DNA of 64,000 nucleotides from a virus, in the IMG/VR virus record IMGVR_UViG_3300042539_000280, positions 1-64,000 of that record; one strand, 5' to 3'. Under the pieces are notes generated by a model, which did no database searches, was not told the origin of the DNA, and saw only the letters and a list, made by a program, of their open reading frames with translations. Position numbers and translations under genes: made by a program. Below, in pieces: positions 1 to 8,605 of this stretch; the first letter of the stretch is position 1, and every line of letters starts with the position of its first letter.

Positions 1-990
1 ATCAGGATGTGAAAGAATAGCGACACTAGGACCGCCAAGATCGACGGCACTCTTACTCTGGATTCTGTCTTTTGCATATTGTAAGGCATTTTGAAACGCT
101 AACTCCGATTGCGATAGACCGTGAATGGCACAGCCTAATCTAAGTTCATTCATCATAACGAACATTGCTTGGAGACCCTTGCATCGTTCGCTTACAAGAT
201 ATCCAACAGCACCATCAAAGTTCATAACACAAGTTGGCGAACCATGAATACCCATCTTTTCTTCAATAGCACCACATGAAACCCAGTTTCTTTTATTCTT
301 ATATCCAAACTCATTGATAAACTTAGGCACAGCAAACAGACTAATGCCTTTGACGCCTTCTGGATCACCTTTGAAACGAGCAAGGACAAGATGGACAATG
401 TTTTCTGTTAGATCATGTTCACCACCAGAAATGAAAATCTTTTGACCAGTGATTCTATATGTACCATCTTCTTCACTAACCTCTGCGTATGTCTTGAGCA
501 AACCAAGATCGGTTCCGCAATGTGGTTCTGTTAGACACATTGTACCTGTCCATTCACCAGATACCATCTTAGGAATGAAATGATTTTTCTGTGTGTCATT
601 AGCAGAAACTAATAGTGCTTGGATAGCACCACGAGTAATGCCAGGAAACAAAGACCATGCCATGTTAGAAGAAGAAACATATTCATTCGCTGCAACAGCA
701 AGGGTGAATGGTAGACCTTGCCCACCATATTCCTCAGGGACCGAAAGACCGATCCAGCCGCCTTCTGCAAACGCCTTGTAAGGCTCTTTGAACGCTTCTG
801 GCGTTTTAACTTTACTTTCTTCTTTGACATACTTACAACCTTCAATATCACCAATCGCATTAGTTGGTGCAATGCTTTCTTCTGACAGTTTTGCAATCTC
901 TGTTAGGATTGGTTCTAGTAAATCGTTGTCAAACTTTAGAACATCACGAAGAAGGAATAGTGTGGAATCTACTGGTGCTTTATACTGCAT
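1..990 (-). CDS. Acyl-CoA dehydrogenase, DmdC-like (3' part cut by window edge)
   Basis: Starts at 988-990 and stays open through base 1 (330 codons, no frameshift or stop). FAD-dependent acyl-CoA dehydrogenases introduce a trans-2 double bond into acyl-CoA. The N-terminus (MQYKAPVDSTLFLLRDVL) resembles the extra N-terminal segment of the DmdC/FadE branch that oxidises methylmercaptopropionyl-CoA in DMSP degradation. The family signature LTEPHCGTD is at about residue 164, followed by ITGQKIFISGG. The catalytic Glu and C-terminal domain lie outside the window. The start overlaps the upstream gene's stop (TAATG). A metabolic gene in a phage is a candidate auxiliary metabolic gene. The family is secure; DmdC-type substrate specificity is inference. 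Confidence 0.88.
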   Translation of the reverse strand, partial: MQYKAPVDSTLFLLRDVLKFDNDLLEPILTEIAKLSEESIAPTNAIGDIEGCKYVKEESKVKTPEAFKEPYKAFAEGGWIGLSVPEEYGGQGLPFTLAVAANEYVSSSNMAWSLFPGITRGAIQALLVSANDTQKNHFIPKMVSGEWTGTMCLTEPHCGTDLGLLKTYAEVSEEDGTYRITGQKIFISGGEHDLTENIVHLVLARFKGDPEGVKGISLFAVPKFINEFGYKNKRNWVSCGAIEEKMGIHGSPTCVMNFDGAVGYLVSERCKGLQAMFVMMNELRLGCAIHGLSQSELAFQNALQYAKDRIQSKSAVDLGGPSVAILSHPD

Positions 991-1262
991 TAGGATAATC
1001 CTTCTAAGTTCTCTAGCATCTTCTTCCAAGTTGCTCTATCAAATTCTGGTACATCTGTATAAAGGAAGCCCTCTGGCTTCTTCACTGCCATAATCTGTGT
1101 ATGATCTTTGATATGATGCCTCTTTTCTCTCGCATCTAGTTCATCCATATACTTTAGGTAACGCTCTGTAACATTATGTTCAAATCGCTTATCATGAGAG
1201 TAATGGACGGCATGAGAAATGTCCGCCTTCAATAGTTTTCTAAGTTCTTCCCATTTATCCAT
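990..1262 (-). CDS. Hypothetical protein, 90 aa
   Basis: Short charged protein (MDKWEELRKLLK...) with no signal peptide or membrane segment and no family I recognise. His, Lys and Glu are frequent and the C-terminus is probably helical. Its stop overlaps the start of the acyl-CoA dehydrogenase by one base (TAATG), so the two are probably translationally coupled. It follows the oxygenase at 1264 by one base. Function unknown. Confidence 0.7.
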   Translation of the reverse strand: MDKWEELRKLLKADISHAVHYSHDKRFEHNVTERYLKYMDELDAREKRHHIKDHTQIMAVKKPEGFLYTDVPEFDRATWKKMLENLEGLS

Positions 1263-1263
1263 T

Positions 1264-1860
1264 TTAGTCCTCGTATGTCATTGAATTGAAAGATATGGTT
1301 GCTCTATTATCCGAGTTGTTTTCATGTCCATTAGAACCGTGTTTTATCCAACCAGGAAAAAGTATCAGTTCACCCTTAGATGGTTTCATCCAATATGTTT
1401 CGCATGAATATACCGTGTCTGTTTGTTTAGGTATGAAACAAGGAATTTGGCTTGGATTACTAAAGATAATATTATTTGATCCTTCAGGTACAGACAGATA
1501 TAGACAACCTGAAACATAACTCAAAGGATGCATATGATCATGTAAGGCACTACCTTTTCTTTGTATATTGAACCAGCTGTTTGTAATTTTTGTAGGTAGA
1601 AATCCTGTAACATCAGAATACCGTAACAGAGTATCATTTATTCTACTAGAAAAATCTTCAAAACCCCGGATGGTATTCGTTATATCATCAATTATACACG
1701 AGTTGCTTCCATGTGAACAATTAGCATCATTAGTAAAATAGTCATGTTTTGAGGCCATATTTTTATATGTATCCACTAATAGGTCACATTTAGAAGATTC
1801 TAAAAAATTAGGAAATCTCATAACCAAAACAGGAAATAAATTTACTATTTCATAATTCAA
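1264..1860 (-). CDS. 2OG-Fe(II) oxygenase-like protein (TIGR02466-type)
   Basis: 198 aa. The pattern is that of phage 2-oxoglutarate/Fe(II)-dependent oxygenases: NSWFNIQRKGSALHDHMHP with candidate metal-binding His residues, then a strand SGCLYLSV, then LILFPGWIKHGSN supplying a distal His, then RATISFN with an Arg that could bind 2-oxoglutarate. It is clearly paralogous to the protein at 4328-4945 (shared NxWxNIQKKGS and LFPxxLKHG). The gene overlaps the epimerase start by 4 bp. The substrate is unknown; its place inside a sugar cluster suggests a glycan or nucleotide-sugar substrate, which is inference. Confidence 0.8.
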   Translation of the reverse strand: MNYEIVNLFPVLVMRFPNFLESSKCDLLVDTYKNMASKHDYFTNDANCSHGSNSCIIDDITNTIRGFEDFSSRINDTLLRYSDVTGFLPTKITNSWFNIQRKGSALHDHMHPLSYVSGCLYLSVPEGSNNIIFSNPSQIPCFIPKQTDTVYSCETYWMKPSKGELILFPGWIKHGSNGHENNSDNRATISFNSMTYED

Positions 1861-2789
1861 ATTTTCATGCTCTCTATAATCTGGTCTAACGAATACTGCG
1901 GTTCAAATCCGATTGTTTCTTTTGCCTTAGTTGTATCAGCAACTAGATATGGAACATCACCTGGTCTTTTGTCCTTATATTCAATATTCATTTCACCATT
2001 ATGAATGATATTGTTCACTTTGTCAACCACTTCTTTTACGGAATAACCTTTACCACTACCGACATTCAATACAAGATTTTCTTTATTTTGTTCCATATGA
2101 CGATAGGCAAGAGTATGGGCCCGACAAATATCCCTAACGTCAATGAAATCTCTTATACAAGTTCCGTCTTTTGTTGGGTAATCATCACCGTATATTGTAG
2201 CATTTTTGTTTTGAACTAGGAGGGGAATAAGGTGAGTTTCAGGATCATGTTCTTCAAACAGGTTGGCCTTCTTGCTTCTACCTGCCACATTGAAGTATCT
2301 AAGAATGGCACTATTGATACCTTTTTCGTCCTGTAATACCTGCTCAACCATATACTTGGTCTTACCATATACAGAGAATGGATTAGGCGGAGTGTGTTCG
2401 AACAAATGCCCAAACATAGGATTCTTAGAGTTACCATATACTGCGGCAGTAGATGAAAAGATAAAGTATGGTATCTTTTGTTCTAAGGCCCTGGCAATGA
2501 GCCGTAAACTCCCCACGACATTATTTCTGTAGTATTTGAACGGGTCTCTTTCTCCTTCTTCGACACTGATGTAGGCGGCGAAGTGAAAGATGGCGTCCGT
2601 TCCCTCAGGTAAACTAATGGGATCCACAGCCAGATCAACATGATCATAACTATCATAAAGATGCCTAAGATGTCTTTTATCATTCTTATCTATTCCGTGT
2701 ATCTTGCAGTCATTATACAATGTACCAAGTTCGTGACACATATGACTGCCAATATACCCGTTACAACCTGTGACTACAAATGTTTTCAT
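1857..2789 (-). CDS. galE: UDP-glucose 4-epimerase (GalE-type SDR)
   Basis: 310 aa extended short-chain dehydrogenase. The NAD-binding glycine motif GCNGYIGSH lies at residues 8-16, an SSTAAVYG segment carries the active-site Ser, and YGKTK provides the catalytic Tyr-xxx-Lys. IRDFIDVRDICRAH and NVGSGKGYSVKEVV are typical GalE C-terminal signatures. The enzyme would interconvert UDP-glucose and UDP-galactose (or the GlcNAc forms) in the cytoplasm, feeding the neighbouring glycosyltransferases. It overlaps genes on both sides by 4 bp, consistent with one operon. Confidence 0.93.
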   Translation of the reverse strand: MKTFVVTGCNGYIGSHMCHELGTLYNDCKIHGIDKNDKRHLRHLYDSYDHVDLAVDPISLPEGTDAIFHFAAYISVEEGERDPFKYYRNNVVGSLRLIARALEQKIPYFIFSSTAAVYGNSKNPMFGHLFEHTPPNPFSVYGKTKYMVEQVLQDEKGINSAILRYFNVAGRSKKANLFEEHDPETHLIPLLVQNKNATIYGDDYPTKDGTCIRDFIDVRDICRAHTLAYRHMEQNKENLVLNVGSGKGYSVKEVVDKVNNIIHNGEMNIEYKDKRPGDVPYLVADTTKAKETIGFEPQYSLDQIIESMKI

Positions 2790-3334
2790 TTTGTTGCTAC
2801 CATCAATAGAACTGCACCTCTGGCAGGTTCTGGGTTTCTTTCATCTGGTATACGACGGATATCTTTGAATCCGGCGTTGAATAGTTCTCTTTCTAGTGAC
2901 TGTTCACTGAACCCATTGATATGTCCCATGCCTGGTATTTTATGTTCTTCTGGATGGCGCCATCCACCAAATAGATAGTCCATAGCATTATCCCATGAGT
3001 CCGTATTCTGACAGAGCCAATCTACATTAGCCTTTTCAAACCAATCGTTATTGACTATGCGAGTCATGATCCATAGAACATCAGGACAAGATATCTCAAA
3101 TACACCACCTGGTTTCAGGATACGATGTATCTCTTTCAATACCTTGGGTGCATCAAACTTTGTTAGGTGTTCGATAACATCACCAAGATAAATCTTGTCA
3201 GCGGAATTATCTTCATATGGATATGGAATGTGGCGCAGGTCGTGAACTTTAGTCACGCCTGCCCACTGGTGCATATCCATTCTGTCTGTAGCATCTGATT
3301 TAGGATGCGGACCAGAACCGATATCTAATATCAT
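2786..3334 (-). CDS. Class I SAM-dependent methyltransferase
   Basis: 182 aa. Motif I is MILDIGSGPHPKSDATD at the very N-terminus, so the protein has only the Rossmann core. IYLGDVIEHL and VLKEIHRILKPGGVFEISCPD are hallmark Methyltransf_11/23 motifs. Located between two sugar nucleotide epimerases, it probably methylates a sugar or glycan; the substrate is not shown by sequence. Starts and stops overlap its neighbours by 4 bp. Confidence 0.88.
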   Translation of the reverse strand: MILDIGSGPHPKSDATDRMDMHQWAGVTKVHDLRHIPYPYEDNSADKIYLGDVIEHLTKFDAPKVLKEIHRILKPGGVFEISCPDVLWIMTRIVNNDWFEKANVDWLCQNTDSWDNAMDYLFGGWRHPEEHKIPGMGHINGFSEQSLERELFNAGFKDIRRIPDERNPEPARGAVLLMVATK

Positions 3335-4323
3335 TTACCCTCCACGATATACTTGAGGCACATACGAACGGAGTCGTCAACCTTCATCTTTGCTTCCCAA
3401 CCAAGTTCTTCTTTGGCCTTGTCAACATTTGGAATACGAACACGGACATCGTTTTCATAATCACCAATGGAGTCGTATAGTAGGAAGTAATCATCAAGTA
3501 GTCTAAACTCGTTAGCAGCAATGTCCTTGATCTTCTCGGCCAAGACACGCATAGAGATTGGTTCCTGATTACCAAGATTGTAAATCTCGTTATCAGTCTT
3601 TTCAGAGAACGAATGATCGGCAATAGCAGCGGCTACTTCGTCAATCCATGTGAAGCAACGAACCTGGAAGCCATCACCTAGAATTGGTAGAGGACGCTTC
3701 TTTTCAATTACAATGTTCTTGATGTAATCAGCAAAAACGTGGGAAATACCGACTTCTTCGGACTCTGACTTCTCATATGGAGTAATGATGTTGAATGGAC
3801 GCCAGATTGTATATTTTAGGCCATGCTGCTTTAGATATGCCTTAGACACACGTTCACCAACAAACTTTGATAGACCGTAATCGGTGTATGGTGCTGGATT
3901 AGTATCTACAATATCTTCACGGACTGGATAAGCAAGTTCCTGTGGACAGTTCTCATAGACCATAGAAGATGAAATGTAGATTACCTTCTTGACGCCATGA
4001 GCAACGGCAGCACGAAGAACGTTATCGTGTAGAGTAATGTCCTTATACATTTCACCACAATACTTATTGAAGCCACCAACACCATAGATCGTAGCAGCAG
4101 CCTGAATGATATAGTCTGGCTTGACTTGCTTGATTAGATTATCAACGTTCAATCTATCGGTGAGGTCACACTTGATAAACTCATAATCATCGCCAGCAAT
4201 ACCTAGACGACCACCATAGCGGGCCAAATTGTCCACGCCATAAACAATATACTTCTTCTTTAGTAGAAGCGGAATTACCGCCTGCATCAAAGAACCTTCT
4301 GAACCTGTCACTAAAACTCTCAT
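3331..4323 (-). CDS. NAD-dependent epimerase/dehydratase
   Basis: 330 aa extended SDR acting on nucleotide sugars. It begins MRVLVTGSEGSL (modified GxxGxxG), has SSSMVYENC and a YGLSK catalytic Tyr/Lys, and NLGNQEPISMRVLAEKI in the C-terminal substrate domain. I placed the start at 4323 because AAAGG sits 8 bp upstream; a start 15 bp further up (4338) would overlap the preceding gene more. It is diverged from the GalE at 1857. Likely a GDP/UDP-sugar 4,6-dehydratase or epimerase; the exact reaction is unknown. Confidence 0.9.
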   Translation of the reverse strand: MRVLVTGSEGSLMQAVIPLLLKKKYIVYGVDNLARYGGRLGIAGDDYEFIKCDLTDRLNVDNLIKQVKPDYIIQAAATIYGVGGFNKYCGEMYKDITLHDNVLRAAVAHGVKKVIYISSSMVYENCPQELAYPVREDIVDTNPAPYTDYGLSKFVGERVSKAYLKQHGLKYTIWRPFNIITPYEKSESEEVGISHVFADYIKNIVIEKKRPLPILGDGFQVRCFTWIDEVAAAIADHSFSEKTDNEIYNLGNQEPISMRVLAEKIKDIAANEFRLLDDYFLLYDSIGDYENDVRVRIPNVDKAKEELGWEAKMKVDDSVRMCLKYIVEGK

Positions 4324-4327
4324 TTTA

Positions 4328-4945
4328 TTACCTTTCATATTCTGTATTTGTATTGAAACTTATGACACATCTATTTTCTGTATTGTTTAGATTAGGAGCA
4401 CCGTGTTTTAGATAACTAGGAAAAATAATCAAACTACCCACTTTAGGTAAAAAAGAAAAATTTCCATATGTATATTCGGTCAATTCTTTTTTATCTATAT
4501 AATCACAAAAAGGATTTGGATTTAAAATTTGAAGGTGACTGCTATCTTTATCTACATTTAGGAAAACTGCTCCAGAGACTACACTAGAAGAATGTGTATG
4601 ATACTTTAGTAAACTGCCTTTCTTTTGTATATTATACCAGCAGTTTGAAACCTTTAGTCGTTTTAAACCCATATTCTTACTAAAAGTATCCAAATAACTT
4701 TTTAATTTATCGTCAAAAGATATACCAATTTTTTCTAAAAAAATATTACGAATATAATCATCAGTATCAGAAAATTTCCATGATGTGTAACCATCACCTA
4801 TTGCGTTGTATAAGGACTCGGGAGTCTTTTCAAAATTAGTTTCTGGCAATAAATGATCGAAAAGTAATTTACATTCATCTTCTGTGAGGAAATTTTCTAT
4901 TTCCATGACAAGAGTAGGAAAAAGTTTCCACTCTTTTATGTTCAT
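4328..4945 (-). CDS. 2OG-Fe(II) oxygenase-like protein (TIGR02466-type), paralogue of 1264-1860
   Basis: 205 aa. Begins MNIKEWKLFPTLVMEIENFL, parallel to MNYEIVNLFPVLVMRFPNFL of the other copy. Candidate iron ligands lie in LLKYHTHSSSVVSGAVFL and in LIIFPSYLKHGAPN; RCVISFNTN supplies the putative 2-oxoglutarate Arg. The locally AT-rich DNA of both copies differs from the epimerases around them, which may indicate separate acquisition or relaxed codon use. Its start overlaps the sugar dehydrogenase stop by 4 bp. Substrate unknown. Confidence 0.8.
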   Translation of the reverse strand: MNIKEWKLFPTLVMEIENFLTEDECKLLFDHLLPETNFEKTPESLYNAIGDGYTSWKFSDTDDYIRNIFLEKIGISFDDKLKSYLDTFSKNMGLKRLKVSNCWYNIQKKGSLLKYHTHSSSVVSGAVFLNVDKDSSHLQILNPNPFCDYIDKKELTEYTYGNFSFLPKVGSLIIFPSYLKHGAPNLNNTENRCVISFNTNTEYER

Positions 4946-6189
4946 AGCATATCTCCAACTTTATAAATGCCCGTATTACTTAGCTTACTTTCTGGAAACA
5001 TCTTCCAGACGTCCGCAATGATACAATCTTTTCTGAATAATGAAATGTTATATGCCATTTCTTTACCATCCATAAATTCATCATGTGGTGTCATTACAAT
5101 CACAGCATCAAATTCACCTTCACGAGGCACATTCAAATCCTCAATATGAAATGGGTCGATCATCCAAGATTGAACACCATGTTTCTTACACACCTTACGC
5201 ATCTTGAATGACAGACTGTTACGAGTATCATCACAACCCTTCTTGAAGGTTGCACCAAGGATCAACACCTTGTCTATCTGCGGGTTGAGTTCTTTGATAC
5301 GGTTAAAGACATACTCTGGCATGCCTTCATTGATAAGGAAGCTAGTTTGAATAAGGTCGCCGAAAGGAATATCAGAAAGAAGAAAACGACCATCTTTGAA
5401 TAGACAAGGGCCTCCGACATTAGGTCCAGGATGAGGTACTTCCATTCTCGGATAATCGAAATTACATGCGTCGATAACTTTGTCAATGTTCACTCCATGC
5501 TTTTCACCAATCATCCACATTTCATTGGCAAACGCAAAAGTAACATAACGATACATATTGGTCATCAACTTGCCAAGTTCTGCCTCTTTAGGAGTCAGTT
5601 GGAAGATTTGATTAGTAATAAATGTGCTAAAAAACTCCTTAGCAGTTCTATATGAAAAATCATTGAACGCACCAACAATCTGTGGTAGTTTGGTAGTTTC
5701 AATGATAGACTTACCCTGAACCACTCGCTCAGGACAGAATACTAGAAAATAGTCCATTCCCTCGACCCACTGTTTAGCATTGTTGATATGCTTTTTGAGA
5801 ACCTCAGTGGTACCAGGAGAAACAGTTGACCTAAGAACAATCAACTGGTGTTTTCTCATACGAGGAATAAGAGTAGTGTCAAGAAAATCAAAAAGATCAT
5901 CCAAGCGGGCATTGCCTTCTCCATCTACTGGTGTACCAATCATAATGGCAACAACGTCAACGTCCTTGATAAAATCAAAATCAGTTGTAAATAACAAACT
6001 CTCCTTGCGAAGGTTCTCCTGTAGAAATTCTACAGCACCTTCTTCAACATAAGGAACGAAACCTTTATTTAGTTGGTCAACCGCACTCTGGTTGACATCG
6101 ATACCATAGACAGTATGACCAGCATTAGCAATCACACATGAGAATGGAAAACCAACATGGCCGCCGGCACCAATTACTGCTACTTTCAT
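4942..6189 (-). CDS. UDP-glucose/GDP-mannose dehydrogenase family protein
   Basis: 415 aa, usual length. The N-terminal NAD site is VIGAGGHVGFPFSCVIANAGH, followed by VDVVAIMIGTPV and LIVLRSTVSPGTTE. The central domain has the catalytic Cys in GGPCLFKDGRFL, and the C-terminal UDP-binding domain contains VLILGATFKKGCDDTRNS. The reaction is the NAD-dependent four-electron oxidation of a UDP-hexose to a UDP-uronic acid. With GalE it implies synthesis of an acidic sugar donor. It overlaps both neighbouring genes by 4 bp. Confidence 0.93.
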   Translation of the reverse strand: MKVAVIGAGGHVGFPFSCVIANAGHTVYGIDVNQSAVDQLNKGFVPYVEEGAVEFLQENLRKESLLFTTDFDFIKDVDVVAIMIGTPVDGEGNARLDDLFDFLDTTLIPRMRKHQLIVLRSTVSPGTTEVLKKHINNAKQWVEGMDYFLVFCPERVVQGKSIIETTKLPQIVGAFNDFSYRTAKEFFSTFITNQIFQLTPKEAELGKLMTNMYRYVTFAFANEMWMIGEKHGVNIDKVIDACNFDYPRMEVPHPGPNVGGPCLFKDGRFLLSDIPFGDLIQTSFLINEGMPEYVFNRIKELNPQIDKVLILGATFKKGCDDTRNSLSFKMRKVCKKHGVQSWMIDPFHIEDLNVPREGEFDAVIVMTPHDEFMDGKEMAYNISLFRKDCIIADVWKMFPESKLSNTGIYKVGDML

Positions 6190-7136
6190 CGTAACGTCTC
6201 CAATAAAACATCTTCAATATCATTACAGGTGTCTTGAATGGTATGATTAGCCATAACATAGTTATAGGCATCTTCAATCTTCTTATCGTTCCGTTTATGC
6301 TTACGGAGAAGTTTCATCAATTCCTGTTCGTCATTGTAAGTGGTGCCATAATAGCACATATCTTTAGCGCCGGCAATATCTCTCGCATACCAAGGAGTCT
6401 TATTCATCATGGCCTCTAAAAGGACAAGTCCGAAACCTTCCTCATAAGAGTTCATAATGTAAGCATCTGCCGATGCAATAGCAAATAATACATCCGTTTT
6501 AGATTTACCAAAGAAACACTTGACCACATCATTCTCGGTAGGCATCAAATGCTCCTCACCATATCCATATAGATGGAGTTCGGCATTAGGAATCTTGGCC
6601 TTCTTGAAAGCGGTAGCAAGAGGTGACATTGCCTTATGGGCCCAGAATCCACCAGCAGAAACAAAGATAGTCTTTTCTTTTGGTTTAGGTGTAAACCTCA
6701 TATGTCTTTCTATCACAATACCGTGACGCACACGGCGCCCTTTATCCATAACATTATGCTTTTTGAGGTGTTCAATGTCCATAGAGGTAGAGTAACCAAG
6801 AAAGCGATGGTGCATAAGGCCATGAAAACAACTTTGACTAATAGAAGGTTTGACGATTAGATATAGAACGGGTGACCGTAGTTTATCAGCATTGATATGA
6901 ACCATAGTCTGTGAGATAACATCACCACCATGAACAATAATCAAATCCCATTTCTGGTTCAGAATGGTGTTGTAATCATTTGTTACGATAACTCCATTTT
7001 GGTCACCTTTGTGTTCATGTGCTAGAACGGTAACATCATGCTTACGCTTTAGCATTTCCTCGGCCATATCTCTGACATAGTATTCAGAACCACCAGGATA
7101 TGGAACATAACGATGCACAACAAATAGTAATCTCAT
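6186..7136 (-). CDS. Glycosyltransferase family 4 (GT-B)
   Basis: 316 aa from the start at 7134-7136 (MRLLFVVHRYVPYPGGSEYYV), which gives an ATGA overlap with the upstream gene; a longer start at 7163 is less likely. The Gly-rich acceptor loop PYPGGSEYYVRDMAEEM and the C-terminal EEGFGLVLLEAMMNKTPW (the E-x7-E nucleotide-sugar motif) are typical of GT4/GT1-like retaining enzymes. It would transfer a sugar from an activated donor in the cytoplasm or at the inner membrane face. The acceptor is unknown. Confidence 0.9.
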   Translation of the reverse strand: MRLLFVVHRYVPYPGGSEYYVRDMAEEMLKRKHDVTVLAHEHKGDQNGVIVTNDYNTILNQKWDLIIVHGGDVISQTMVHINADKLRSPVLYLIVKPSISQSCFHGLMHHRFLGYSTSMDIEHLKKHNVMDKGRRVRHGIVIERHMRFTPKPKEKTIFVSAGGFWAHKAMSPLATAFKKAKIPNAELHLYGYGEEHLMPTENDVVKCFFGKSKTDVLFAIASADAYIMNSYEEGFGLVLLEAMMNKTPWYARDIAGAKDMCYYGTTYNDEQELMKLLRKHKRNDKKIEDAYNYVMANHTIQDTCNDIEDVLLETLR

Positions 7137-8020
7137 TTTCCACCCATCACATTTTGTTCCCACCAGTCACATAGATTGATCATGCTGGTGTAACAGTTAG
7201 GTATATCATTCTTGAAAGCAGGTTGTTCTATAATATCTAGGTACTCTTGTTTACCAGCAGGTGAATCGAGGTGCTGAATATAGTTTACCAACTTTTGGAA
7301 ATCACCATGATCGGACGCATTGATAAAGGCACGACTATTGAAATCTCTACCTACAGTAGGAGAACCCCAATAGATTGGCATAGTCTTGACCTGTAGAGCA
7401 TTGTATAGTTTTTCGGTCACATAACCTGGATAAGAACCGTTTTCAAAACAGATATTGAAACGGTAACTATTCAGAAAGTCCAGTTTGTAATGGAGTTTGT
7501 CTCTAGGTAGAACATGACCAATATTGTTTAGATGTGGTCCGCCAGAATCAACATGCTTATATTCATTGATAAAATGAAAAGCACGGTTACGCATTTCTTG
7601 ATTGGGATTAGATACAACGAAAGAGCAAAACTTTCTTTCATCATAATCTCTTTCATAATCATGTTCAAGATCGACCAATTGATAATAGTTAGTCGTCCAC
7701 TTTTCAGTAACCGCACCACACATATCGATCACATATAAAGGCAAACGATAGTGTCTAATACTATTCTCGTGGTCAAATGTCATGGCAAACTGACATTCAC
7801 CCCATGGCGGCCGGCAGTTTTCACCTGTATAAAAGATTTTGGTGACTTCTGTTCCAAAACTACGGTGGTTTTGTCCGTAGACTCCTTCACCGTAGATTAG
7901 ATATTCTGGGTGTGCATCGTCACGAATGATATGGAATCGCTCACTCAATGCCTTGGTAAAAAAGTTTACCGCAGTAGAAAAAGTATCAGCGAAGCCAAGT
8001 TTCAATGGCTTACGATTCAT
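7133..8020 (-). CDS. Glycosyltransferase family 10 (alpha-fucosyltransferase-like)
   Basis: 295 aa. The C-terminal half carries the GT10 donor-site signature: FNICFENGSYPGYVTEKLYNALQ, then MPIYWGSPTV, then FINASDHGDF. The N-terminal half has FYTGENCRPPW, also typical of bacterial alpha-1,3/4-fucosyltransferases. GDP-fucose is the usual donor, though no GDP-fucose synthesis enzyme is certain here. The start overlaps the preceding methyltransferase stop by one base. A GT10 enzyme in a tailed phage suggests it decorates virions or alters the host surface; this is inference. Confidence 0.88.
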   Translation of the reverse strand: MNRKPLKLGFADTFSTAVNFFTKALSERFHIIRDDAHPEYLIYGEGVYGQNHRSFGTEVTKIFYTGENCRPPWGECQFAMTFDHENSIRHYRLPLYVIDMCGAVTEKWTTNYYQLVDLEHDYERDYDERKFCSFVVSNPNQEMRNRAFHFINEYKHVDSGGPHLNNIGHVLPRDKLHYKLDFLNSYRFNICFENGSYPGYVTEKLYNALQVKTMPIYWGSPTVGRDFNSRAFINASDHGDFQKLVNYIQHLDSPAGKQEYLDIIEQPAFKNDIPNCYTSMINLCDWWEQNVMGGK

Positions 8021-8604
8021 TACTTATACCAGAAAAAAGCGGAGTTGGTTGAAAGGTTGATTGGTGCGGTGATTCCACGCTTATCACGGAAATCAGTGAC
8101 AGCACGTTTTACATCCTCAATAGATGAATAATCATGACCGCAGAATAGACCACCCTTCTTTAGTTTAGGATAGTATCTGATACAATCGGCAAGTGTAGCA
8201 TCATATGAATGATCGCCATCAACAAAGATAAAATCATAGGATTCATCATCAAACTTATCAGCAGCATTTACTGATTCCTGACGGACCATTTCAAATCTTT
8301 TGCCATATGGTTTTAGATTGGCCTTGGCGATTTTCATAAACTTGTCCACAGTCTCCTGTGTAATTTCACCATTCCAATCATCATAACCCTTATAAGGATC
8401 CACAGTATAAATTTTCTTGATGTTTGGACATTTCTCTAATAGAAATGCAGTAGACTCGGCACGACAGGTGCCAATCTCAATACCAACCACATCGTCTCCG
8501 AGTCTACGAATATAAGGTGCCAATCCACGGGTAGAAACCCATTCATAGGGCCACTTCTCACCAAGTTCCTTGATGGTCATAAAATCTTCATCAGTCAAAG
8601 CCAT
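8020..8604 (-). CDS. Class I SAM methyltransferase (Methyltransf_24-like)
   Basis: 194 aa from 8604, chosen because TTTGGAG lies 6-7 bp upstream; an upstream ATG at 8628 has no such site. Motif I is VVGIEIGTCRAESTAFLL; the acidic post-I strand is IKKIYTVDPY; FDDESYDFIFVDGDHSYDATLAD is the diagnostic DGDHSY motif of methyltransferases often found with glycosyltransferases. KKGGLFCGHDY follows. Probably O-methylates a sugar of the cluster's product. Confidence 0.88.
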   Translation of the reverse strand: MALTDEDFMTIKELGEKWPYEWVSTRGLAPYIRRLGDDVVGIEIGTCRAESTAFLLEKCPNIKKIYTVDPYKGYDDWNGEITQETVDKFMKIAKANLKPYGKRFEMVRQESVNAADKFDDESYDFIFVDGDHSYDATLADCIRYYPKLKKGGLFCGHDYSSIEDVKRAVTDFRDKRGITAPINLSTNSAFFWYK

Positions 8605-8605
8605 G

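Noticed and set aside
593-1093. Plus-strand and out-of-frame minus-strand ORFs over the acyl-CoA dehydrogenase
   Set aside because: They are shadows of the dehydrogenase frame, which is continuous and family-like; their proteins have no recognisable features.
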